Below the pieces are notes generated by a model. That model was not told the origin of the DNA. It ran no database searches and saw only the letters and a program-made list of their open reading frames with translations. DNA of 64,000 bases from CAJXSN01 sp947492235 (lineage in GTDB: Bacteria; Pseudomonadota; Alphaproteobacteria; Sphingomonadales; Sphingomonadaceae), in contig NZ_CP170453.1 of the NCBI RefSeq assembly GCF_042492175.1, positions 1,240,001 to 1,304,000 on the forward strand, written 5' to 3'. A program made the position numbers and the translations under genes. Position 1 is the first letter of the stretch; each line of letters begins with the position of its first letter. Shown one piece after another: positions 43,652 through 51,250 of this stretch.

Positions 43652-45238
43652 TTGACGGCGGAAACCAACCAGGCCGAGCAGCCTGACGTCACGGCACCGG
43701 AGGCCGATGCCAAGGTCCCGGCCTATAGCTGGTATGCTCTTGGCGTTCTGGTGATCGTCTACGTTCTCAACTTCGTCGACCGGAACATCATCTCGATTCT
43801 GGCTGAGGATATCAAAGCCGATCTGGGTCTGCGCGACGACCAGATCGGGTTCCTCTATGGAACCGCTTTCGGCGTGTTTTACGCGCTGTTCGGTATTCCC
43901 CTGGGCAAGCTGGCAGACAATTGGCACCGCATCCGGCTGATGACGGCGGGTCTGTTTATCTGGTCCGCCTTCACCGCCCTGTCGGGGTTTGCCAAGAGCT
44001 TCACTGCGCTTAGCGTCGCGAGGATTGGCGTGGGCGTCGGTGAGGCGACCGCCAGCCCGAGCGCCTACTCGCTGATTTCCGACTGGTTTCCGAAGAAGAT
44101 GCGCGCAACCGCGCTCGCGATCTATTCGTCCGGCCTGTATATTGGCGGCGGTATCTCGCTGCTGATCGGCGGGGCCATCGTCGAGAATTGGAACGAGGCC
44201 TATCCGGTCGACGCCCCGCTGGGACTGGCGGGGTGGCAAGCGGCGTTCATCGCAGTCGGCTTGCCCGGTATTCTGCTCGCCTGCCTCGTCTTTACCCTGC
44301 GCGAGCCATTGCGCGGCCAGAGCGACGGCATCATCACGCCGCCAGCCAAGGATCCGTTCCGCGGCTTTGCGCGCGAACTTGTCGCGGTCATCCCGCCCTT
44401 CACATTGATTGGAGCGGCGCAAGCGGGGCCGAAAGGCATTGCCACCAACCTGGCGGGCATGCTCGTGATCGGGGGAGCCGCCTACGCATTGGCTGTCGCG
44501 ACGGGCAGCTACCAGCAATGGATTGCCGTGGGCATCGGCTATTATGCGATCTTCTCTTGGGCCTCGACCTTGAAGCGCCGTGATGAAGCTGCGTTCAAGC
44601 TGATCTGGGGAACACCGGCCTTCCTGACGACAATTCTGGGTTACGGGATGGTCGCCTTCATGTCCTACGCCGCCTCGTTCTGGGCGGCCCCTTACGCCAT
44701 CCGGATCCTCGGCGAAGCGCCGTCTACGGCGGGCTTCTGGATTGGCGGCCCGGGTGCTCTGGGCGGCTTTCTGGGTGTGATCCTCGGCGGTGCGGCTGCC
44801 GACTACCTGCGCAAGAGAAATCCGGCTGGACGACTTCTGGTGGTCGCTTTCGGTCTCGTGGGGGCGGCACCGTTCCTGTTCCTGATGTTCACGACCGAAT
44901 CGACGCTGGTCTTTTACGTCGCCGCCTTCTTCCAGTCCGTCTTCGGCAGCTCGGCATTGGGCGGGGCTGCGGCGACTTCGCAGGATCTCGTCCTGCCGCG
45001 GATGCGCGGCACGGCGACGGCGACATTCTTCCTTTCGACAACCTTGGTGGGCCTGGCGCTTGGCCCGTATATGGCCGGACAGGTTTCGACGCTCAGCGAG
45101 AGCCTCTCGACCGGGGGGCTTAGCCTACTGATCGCGGTGCCGATCGGGTTGGTGCTCCTGTTGGTGGCGTATCGCACGGTGCCGGAGGCGGAGCGCACTC
45201 TGATCGAGCGCGCCCGTGCCGCCGGCGAGGATGTCTAG
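43652..45238 (+). CDS. MFS transporter (spinster-like)
   Basis: A 528-residue inner-membrane transporter with about twelve helices, a DRNIISILAEDIKADLGLRD entry after helix 1 and a PLGKLADNWHR loop typical of the major facilitator fold. The sequence style resembles the spinster-type MFS group common in sphingomonads. The cargo is unknown. It begins with TTG two bases after the queC stop, with GGGAG ahead. An extra hydrophobic stretch around 255-310 is larger than in a plain 12-helix protein. Confidence 0.88.
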   Translation: MTAETNQAEQPDVTAPEADAKVPAYSWYALGVLVIVYVLNFVDRNIISILAEDIKADLGLRDDQIGFLYGTAFGVFYALFGIPLGKLADNWHRIRLMTAGLFIWSAFTALSGFAKSFTALSVARIGVGVGEATASPSAYSLISDWFPKKMRATALAIYSSGLYIGGGISLLIGGAIVENWNEAYPVDAPLGLAGWQAAFIAVGLPGILLACLVFTLREPLRGQSDGIITPPAKDPFRGFARELVAVIPPFTLIGAAQAGPKGIATNLAGMLVIGGAAYALAVATGSYQQWIAVGIGYYAIFSWASTLKRRDEAAFKLIWGTPAFLTTILGYGMVAFMSYAASFWAAPYAIRILGEAPSTAGFWIGGPGALGGFLGVILGGAAADYLRKRNPAGRLLVVAFGLVGAAPFLFLMFTTESTLVFYVAAFFQSVFGSSALGGAAATSQDLVLPRMRGTATATFFLSTTLVGLALGPYMAGQVSTLSESLSTGGLSLLIAVPIGLVLLLVAYRTVPEAERTLIERARAAGEDV

Positions 45239-45244
45239 GATAGA

Positions 45245-45832
45245 CTAGCTCTTTGTGAGGACGCCGCAGGCGATGCGGTCGCCAGCATTGCCTGAAGGCT
45301 CGCTGGTCCCGTCATCGGGGTCGGCGTGGATCATCACGGCTGTTCCGTCGGCATCGAAGATGTAGCCTTCGATTTCGGCGCGGCTGCCGCGCAAATCGAC
45401 CGTCGTGGTGACTGTGCCGGACGAGGGCACCGAGAGATTGGGCAGGTCGCCCAGATGGCTGCCGTCGTCATCGTCCAGCCCGTGCCCTTCATTGGTCGGG
45501 TTCAAATGGCCTCCAGCCGAGGTGAAGTCCGGACGCTTGCACTCGCCCACAGTGTGCAGGTGAAAGCCATGCTCGCCCGGTGTGATCCCCGTGGCGGCAA
45601 TTGCGAGGGTGAGCGTATTGCCATTGGCGAGGAGCTGCGCGGTTCCCGCAGGAACGCCATTGGCCAATGTCAGCCGGGCCGAGGCGATGCGCTCTGTCGG
45701 GATCTGGTCAATCGACTGACAAGCGGTGAGCGCAAGGGCCATCGTGGCTACAACCGAAGCCTTGGCAATAGCGGATGCGGTGGCGGACGCGGGTGTGCGC
45801 AGGCTGTTAGGTTTGGTCGTATGGATGGTCAT
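45245..45832 (-). CDS. sodC: Cu/Zn superoxide dismutase family lipoprotein
   Basis: A 195-residue protein with a lipobox MALALTAC and a Cu/Zn SOD domain. The metal ligands all appear present: GFHLH (two His), GGHLNP, EGHG, GSHLGDLPN (His and Asp) and AVMIHADPDD, with paired cysteines in GECKRP and RIACGVL. It is probably an active periplasmic or outer-membrane dismutase. The ATG at 45832 is chosen because the signal peptide then begins properly. The frame is open to 45904. Confidence 0.88.
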   Translation of the reverse strand: MTIHTTKPNSLRTPASATASAIAKASVVATMALALTACQSIDQIPTERIASARLTLANGVPAGTAQLLANGNTLTLAIAATGITPGEHGFHLHTVGECKRPDFTSAGGHLNPTNEGHGLDDDDGSHLGDLPNLSVPSSGTVTTTVDLRGSRAEIEGYIFDADGTAVMIHADPDDGTSEPSGNAGDRIACGVLTKS

Positions 45833-45870
45833 GCGGGCATTCCTTCGCTGGAGACTATGCCCACACAACG

Positions 45871-45900
45871 AAAAAGGGGCCGGATTGCTCCGGCCCCTCT
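45871..45900 (-). terminator. Terminator after the ompA-like gene
   Basis: On the minus strand AGGGGCCGGAG pairs with the following CCGGCCCCT around a short loop and runs into five T. It lies 25 bases beyond the stop of the ompA-like gene and inside the 92-base gap before the sodC start. Confidence 0.85.
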
Positions 45901-45924
45901 TCATTTTCTTCGCTGCTGCGAAAC

Positions 45925-47052
45925 TTACATGCCCGAACCCGGACCGTAAGTGATTTCCACGCGGCGGTTCTGCAGTTCGCGAACACCGTCGGCGGTCGGA
46001 ACGCGGGGCTGCGATTCGCCGAAGGCTTCGCTGCTGATCCGCATGCCCGGAATACCGCGACCCGTCAGGTAATCGGTAACCGAGGAGTTACGACGCTCGG
46101 CCAGGCCGATGTTGTACTGCACGCTGCCCGAACGGTCGGTGTGGCCTGCCAGCATGACCGAAGCCGTGCCGCAATTGGCGTATGCCGAAACCGCGTTGTT
46201 CAGGATCGTTGCTGCTTCCGGCGTGATATCCGACTGATCCCAGTTGAAGAACACGATGTACGGACCCGTGTTGCACTCAGCGACCGGCGGAGGCGGTGGC
46301 GGAGGCGGCGGGGGCGGCGGAGGCGGCGGTGGGGGCGGCGGAGGCGGAGGCGGAGGCGGCGGAGCCGCACCGAAGTTGAACGCCAGCGTACCCAGCAGGG
46401 AGTGCGAACGCGACTGCGCGCTGTTCGTCCGGCCGGCACGGTCCAGTACGGACACGCCCTGTGCGGTGAACATGCGATACTTCAGGCCAACGTCGATCGT
46501 GTCGGTCAGCGGAGCGCGCACACCAGCGAGCAGCTGGTAAGCGAAGCCGGTGTCCGAATCGTCGAAGCCGTCAGGAACGTTCGTGTTGATCGTCGCGCCG
46601 ATGTCGGTGCGAGCTACGCCCAGACCACCACCGATGAATGCCTGAAGGCCGTCATCGGGACCGAAGTCTGCGAGAGCGTTGATCATGAAGCTCAGCGAGC
46701 TCGTGCTGCCGTTGGCAGGATAGATACCGTTCGAAACGAAACCGGTACCATTCGTGCCGCCACCGGGAAAACCACGGTTGCCGACAGTGACACCTTCGAT
46801 GTCAGCTTCACGATAGCTGGCTTCGGCTTCGAGGCGAACGCCGCCGAAGTCGTAACCGACGATACCGCCGAAATCGAAACCTTCGTCGTGACCGAGTGTC
46901 AGATCGTCGGCCTGGCCATTAATGTCCAGATCGATGTCCTGCATAACAGTCACGCCGCCGTCGAATTCGACGTACCACGCATCTTCGCGGGCATGGGCCG
47001 GCACAGTGAGTGCCGTCGATGCCATCGCCATTCCAATGACGAGTTTCCGCAT
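45925..47052 (-). CDS. OmpA-family outer-membrane protein with poly-proline linker
   Basis: A 375-residue protein with a signal peptide (about 1-21, ending AHA), an N-terminal beta-barrel of the OmpW/OmpA-like type (about 22-225), an unbroken run of about 26 prolines, and a C-terminal OmpA domain (YIVFFNWDQSDITPEAATIL, HTDRSG, RRVEITYG) that holds peptidoglycan. AAGGGGAA precedes the ATG. The 222-base space upstream should hold its promoter. No clear box pair was found. Confidence 0.93.
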   Translation of the reverse strand: MRKLVIGMAMASTALTVPAHAREDAWYVEFDGGVTVMQDIDLDINGQADDLTLGHDEGFDFGGIVGYDFGGVRLEAEASYREADIEGVTVGNRGFPGGGTNGTGFVSNGIYPANGSTSSLSFMINALADFGPDDGLQAFIGGGLGVARTDIGATINTNVPDGFDDSDTGFAYQLLAGVRAPLTDTIDVGLKYRMFTAQGVSVLDRAGRTNSAQSRSHSLLGTLAFNFGAAPPPPPPPPPPPPPPPPPPPPPPPPPPVAECNTGPYIVFFNWDQSDITPEAATILNNAVSAYANCGTASVMLAGHTDRSGSVQYNIGLAERRNSSVTDYLTGRGIPGMRISSEAFGESQPRVPTADGVRELQNRRVEITYGPGSGM

Positions 47053-47274
47053 TACAAATTCCCCTTTTAAAGCGAAATGGAGCCACCAAGAGGCCCCTCA
47101 TCTAACTTTTGAACAAAGGCGAAGCAAGCAAACATCCATGTGATAGTGTTGCAAGAATGCCGCGATTGGCTGTCTTGCGCCACAAAATGCCTGAATTCTC
47201 CGTCCTGTGGGGTGCTAACGGCGCATCACCAGCGAAGTTCCAGCGATTTTCGATTTCTGCGAAAACAAGTCGAT

Positions 47275-47724
47275 TCAGATGATTCCCGATTGCTCCAATG
47301 CGGCCACGAGATCGGCAATGGCCGCCCGTGCTTCAGTGTCCTGCGTCGTGCCGCCATCGATTGCAGCCGGGCCTTGCGGGCGCTGCCAGATACCGTCGTA
47401 GAACAATGTCGCTCCGGTCGATATTTCATAGCAGCGCTGGCCGATGACCGGCTCCACAAACGCCCAAGCATCATCAATCCGGCACGCGACCGACCCGTCA
47501 TGGCCTTCCCAGCTGCCGGTTGCCGATGGAGCCACAAGCCAGCATTCGCCTTCCTCCGCGGTGGAAGGCGGCGTGTCCGATTCGCCCCCCACTGTCATAT
47601 GCAGAAGCGCGGAAATCCGGGTCAGCGCGTCGTTGACGGTGAACTCCTTCTGGGCCTGTCCGGCGAACAGCAGGGGCAAATCGAACCGGGCGGTGCGCGA
47701 AGTATAGGTTATGGACTGGGTCAT
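47275..47724 (-). CDS. DUF2793 protein at the end of the GTA cluster
   Basis: A 149-residue protein whose first part matches the DUF2793 pattern (RFDLPLLFAGQAQKEFTVND), followed by a small beta-rich region with repeated aromatic residues (CWLVAPSATGSWEGHDG, ATLFYDGIWQRP). DUF2793 proteins recur beside phage and GTA tail genes. A tail-tip or fibre role is inferred from position. AAAGGACC precedes the ATG, and it lies 42 bases after the baseplate gene in the same direction. Confidence 0.83.
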   Translation of the reverse strand: MTQSITYTSRTARFDLPLLFAGQAQKEFTVNDALTRISALLHMTVGGESDTPPSTAEEGECWLVAPSATGSWEGHDGSVACRIDDAWAFVEPVIGQRCYEISTGATLFYDGIWQRPQGPAAIDGGTTQDTEARAAIADLVAALEQSGII

Positions 47725-47766
47725 CTTGTGGTCCTTTGTCGTGGGGGCTGGGATGCTGCTTGAGAG

Positions 47767-49962
47767 CTAGAGCGCGGTCAGGCTCAGGGGAGTGGAGCGC
47801 GCGAAGGTGCCTTGCTGCTGAACCCACAGCGTTTTTCCCGTGTGGGTTGCGGACAGTTCGCTCACCTCGTCGGCAGAGAGATCGAGCCGTGGTTCGCTGG
47901 CCTCCCAGTTGGCGACAGGTGCATCGACGGGGCCAAGCCCCACCAGATAGCTTTCGGTTTCCTCGACCAGCGGAGCATCGACAGCGTCACGCCAGACCCA
48001 TGCGCCGCGCGAGCGGCGGGTCCAGCACAGGGTGAGGCCACCATCGCCAGCCCGATAGGCCTGCCCGTGAACAGGCGTCAGCGGTCGCAGCGACGTGTCG
48101 GGTCCGGCAATGGCCGCCGTCACTGGCTCAGCATCGCCAAGCCCGCTGGCAGCGATGGCGGGATCGGCTTTTTCTGCAAGACCGGGAGCCAGCGACACGA
48201 GGCGGTCATCCAGCAGCACGGCCAGCGCGCCACCGTTGTGGCCCGCCATCGCCGCCGCCTCTGTTCCGCCGCGACCGCGCAGCAGCCCTTCCAGCCGCCA
48301 CTGCCCGCCACCAAGCGGTACTGGCAAAGCAAACTGCACGATCTCCGCGCCGATAAGCAGGCGATTCGCGCCGACCGCCAAGTCCTGCATGGTGGCGGGG
48401 GCCAGCCGTGTGTCCGGCCCGGTAAATGCGACCTCAAGCGAGGCGCAAGGCTCGAATCGCACGGCTCGCGACGGGCCGAGCGGCGCGGCCAATGTGCCTT
48501 GCAGCGCATCGCCTCGGGCGGAGCCTGCGGGCTCCAATCCGTTGTCTTGAACGGTGAACAGCGAGGCTCTGGTAGAAGACGAGCCGGTGGTGACGGCGGC
48601 AAACATCTGCGCAGTGCCCGCGCTGCCATTGCCGTCCCACGGCAAGCCAAAGGCGGACAGGGTTGTCGGCCCGGCCTGCACATCCCCGGGCAAAGGAATC
48701 CGGCCCGGATCGGAGGCCGGTATCGCACCGTCGGGGAAAGAATGCCGGACCAGTTCTAGCTCGACCGCGCGCTCCCGCCATTCCCATGCCAGCACGCGGT
48801 AATGGCCTGCGCGGCCGGGCAATGTGACCAATTGGCCGGGACGGATCGCAGGGTCGAGCTCGGCCATCCGCCAGGCAATCGTCTCTGCGGTAGCCGCGCC
48901 GCGCCGTGCAGCCTGCGCAGTCAACGCCTTGGCTGCCGGGGCCGCAATCGTGGCGGGAAACTCCACAATGGAGGCGCGCCCACTGGCCGCGCGCCCATCG
49001 AGCCGCTGGACGCCCGGTTGGTAGTCGCGCGCCGGATCGTAATGCCTTACCCCGGCAATCGTGGCCCGTGCACCGTCGGCGCGCTGCGCAGCGAGACCTC
49101 CAGCCTGTCCGTAATCCTGACCATCCCATGCAGCAACGCGGTCCGGCGGAAGGAGCAGGGCGGTGTCCGCACCGAGACGGGAAACTTGTGCAATCGACAG
49201 CCTGTCGCCCGAGGCATCAAAGGCTAGCGGATACAATTGACCGACCGTTTCAAAATGCTGCGCTAACGACCCTGTTTCTGCCGCATACCCGGCAAGGCCC
49301 GCGAAAACGTCATCGGCTTCGACCGGTTCAGGAAGCGAGGCGGGCGTCGGGCTTGCAAGCTGTGTCAGCCGGACATCGCCGGAACCGGCAATAATCTCAA
49401 AGGTCAGGGCGGGAATACGATTGCCGAAATCGCCCAGCTGCAAATCCTCGAACACCGCATAGGCAAGTCCGCGAAATGCGGGGGCGGACGCGCCTTCGGC
49501 AGACGCGATCAGCGGGTCGGGGGCCTGATCGGCAAAGCCGCGATGCAGCCGGAACGTGCCGCCTGTCTTCAGATCACCGGCAGCCCCGCGCAGCAGATTG
49601 CCATCGGCCCAGATGCGCCCGACGCTCTCGATCGGGCTGCTGGAAAGCGCGACGGCGAAGGAGCTAGAATAGCTGTAGGTCGTGGTGCCCGGCTGTCCTT
49701 TTCCACCGCCGCTGCTCTCGCTGCTTTCCACAAGTTCGGTGGCCCAGATGATCGTCCCGCCGCTGCGCGAGGTGCCGTAATGGCGGGCCACCGGATTGCC
49801 ATAGCTGGAGGTGGTGACATCCAGTTCCTTGAGGCGCGGGCCTTCACGGGTGCCGGTGCCGATAATAGCGCTGTCGATCTGGCGACCGGCCAGTGCGCCG
49901 AGTGCGCCGCCAAGCGGTCCGCCCAGCGCAGTGCCGACGGCGGTAAGAAGAAGCGTTGCCAT
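47767..49962 (-). CDS. GTA baseplate/tail tip protein (gp15-like)
   Basis: A 731-residue protein beginning with a hydrophobic Gly/Ala segment (MATLLLTAVGTALGGPLGGA), then a phage-tail domain with ARHYGTSRSGGTIIWATELVE, the typical opening of GTA gp15 and lambda gpJ-like proteins. RcGTA gp15 is about 1,300 residues and carries a TIM-barrel glycosidase-like region near its N-terminus. Here that part seems to be missing. It follows the peptidase gene by 24 bases and precedes the DUF2793 gene. Confidence 0.88.
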   Translation of the reverse strand: MATLLLTAVGTALGGPLGGALGALAGRQIDSAIIGTGTREGPRLKELDVTTSSYGNPVARHYGTSRSGGTIIWATELVESSESSGGGKGQPGTTTYSYSSSFAVALSSSPIESVGRIWADGNLLRGAAGDLKTGGTFRLHRGFADQAPDPLIASAEGASAPAFRGLAYAVFEDLQLGDFGNRIPALTFEIIAGSGDVRLTQLASPTPASLPEPVEADDVFAGLAGYAAETGSLAQHFETVGQLYPLAFDASGDRLSIAQVSRLGADTALLLPPDRVAAWDGQDYGQAGGLAAQRADGARATIAGVRHYDPARDYQPGVQRLDGRAASGRASIVEFPATIAAPAAKALTAQAARRGAATAETIAWRMAELDPAIRPGQLVTLPGRAGHYRVLAWEWRERAVELELVRHSFPDGAIPASDPGRIPLPGDVQAGPTTLSAFGLPWDGNGSAGTAQMFAAVTTGSSSTRASLFTVQDNGLEPAGSARGDALQGTLAAPLGPSRAVRFEPCASLEVAFTGPDTRLAPATMQDLAVGANRLLIGAEIVQFALPVPLGGGQWRLEGLLRGRGGTEAAAMAGHNGGALAVLLDDRLVSLAPGLAEKADPAIAASGLGDAEPVTAAIAGPDTSLRPLTPVHGQAYRAGDGGLTLCWTRRSRGAWVWRDAVDAPLVEETESYLVGLGPVDAPVANWEASEPRLDLSADEVSELSATHTGKTLWVQQQGTFARSTPLSLTAL

Positions 49963-49986
49963 ATGCCGGGGTGTCCTTTGGCTGGT

Positions 49987-50421
49987 TCAGTCGAAGCGCC
50001 ACCGCGCAAGGGCGGGCCAGGGCGGCGTACCGGGCGTGCGAACCACGCGGCGCAGGCCCGCATGGGCGTGAATGAAGGAGACTTGCGAGGATGGCCGCAG
50101 GCCTGAATGCTCGATAATCAGCAGGTGGTGCTGGCCCGATCCTAAAGCGCACAGGACGATATCGCCGGTTCGATCGGGAATGCGCGGCTCGTCAGTGCGC
50201 CGGGCGGGAGCCTCGCCCAGTGCGTTTAGAAGCGGGGCAATGGAGGCATTGCGGAGCCGGTAGGAAAGCGGTGTTTCGAGCGCATAGCCCGCCCCCTGCA
50301 TGGCCGCCTCGATCAGGCCGACGCAATCGAGCCCCGTCACCGGGTCGCGACCGTGAAGGCGGAAGGGCGTGCCTATCAGTTGTGCGGCGGCGGCGGCGAG
50401 GGCCTCGCCATTTCCGCTCAT
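49987..50421 (-). CDS. GTA NlpC/P60 peptidase (gp14-like)
   Basis: A 144-residue cysteine peptidase of the NlpC/P60 fold, expected to cut peptidoglycan during DNA injection. The nucleophile lies in GLDCVGLIEAAM and the catalytic His in GQHHLLIIEHSG. A further His (IHAHAG) follows. The ATG at 50421 sits seven bases after the hub gene. A longer open frame is antisense-free but lacks a ribosome site. Confidence 0.9.
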   Translation of the reverse strand: MSGNGEALAAAAAQLIGTPFRLHGRDPVTGLDCVGLIEAAMQGAGYALETPLSYRLRNASIAPLLNALGEAPARRTDEPRIPDRTGDIVLCALGSGQHHLLIIEHSGLRPSSQVSFIHAHAGLRRVVRTPGTPPWPALARWRFD

Positions 50422-50428
50422 CGCGCGC

Positions 50429-51250
50429 TCAGCCCGGAGAGCCGTAGCGGGCCAGCAGATCATTGCCCGGCAGGAACGGCTCGCCTTGAAAATTGGCGGC
50501 ATTGCCGAAGCGGGTGGAGCAGGTGGCCAGCGTATGGTCGCAGCCTTCTCGCAAGGCGACCGGTGCTCCGACCATTTCGACCAGAACAGGCGGAGGATCG
50601 TCCAGCTTCAGCCATCCATTATCGATGCCGAGCACTTCGCACCTCTTGCCGATATGCGCGCCGCTCAGCCAACGCAGTTCGCCCGACAGAAACAAGGCCG
50701 CGTCGGTTACGGAGACGCGCACCGATCCGGCTGTGCCATCGGCCTCCGTAATCTCGCCATGGTGGGTGAACCGTGCCGCCGACAAAGTGCAGCCCGGCCC
50801 GCAAAATTGTGCGCGGCAGGAGGGGCTGGTGCGCACGGGTTCGCCCGTATCGAGCACAGCTTTCGCGGATTGCAACTCGGCGATAAACGCCCCGTCTTCC
50901 TGCGAGACCGAGCCCAGCGTGCCATGAAACAGGGTGGCGCTTTCGGCTGTTTCCCAGTCGACTGCGCCCACTTCCACCCGCGCATTGTCGTATCGACCCT
51001 GCTGCAAATCCTCTTCCGAAATGCTCCAGTGGCCGAGCGGCCCCTGCATCTCGGCACTGTCGCCATCGATCCGTTCGGTTTTGCGTAGCGAGGCGGGCAG
51101 AATGCCGGGCGCGGCGCGGTGAAGGATGCCATCAAACGTGATGTCGCGGTCATGGCTGACAAAGCCCAGAGCGACCCCGTCGGTGCGAAAAATCCGCCAG
51201 AAAGTCGCTACGCCTTCCAGTTCGGACGCGAAGTAGACGTGCCCGCTCAT
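50429..51250 (-). CDS. GTA tail hub protein, DUF2163 family (gp13-like)
   Basis: A 273-residue protein matching the DUF2163/GTA gp13 pattern (FWRIFRTDGVALGFVSHDRD). Cysteines at CRAQFCGPGC plus later CEVLGID, GCDHT and ATCST form a possible metal or iron-sulfur site, as in lambda gpL-type hub proteins. It probably joins the distal tail ring to the baseplate. Its ATG overlaps the stop of the distal tail gene by four bases. Confidence 0.9.
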   Translation of the reverse strand: MSGHVYFASELEGVATFWRIFRTDGVALGFVSHDRDITFDGILHRAAPGILPASLRKTERIDGDSAEMQGPLGHWSISEEDLQQGRYDNARVEVGAVDWETAESATLFHGTLGSVSQEDGAFIAELQSAKAVLDTGEPVRTSPSCRAQFCGPGCTLSAARFTHHGEITEADGTAGSVRVSVTDAALFLSGELRWLSGAHIGKRCEVLGIDNGWLKLDDPPPVLVEMVGAPVALREGCDHTLATCSTRFGNAANFQGEPFLPGNDLLARYGSPG

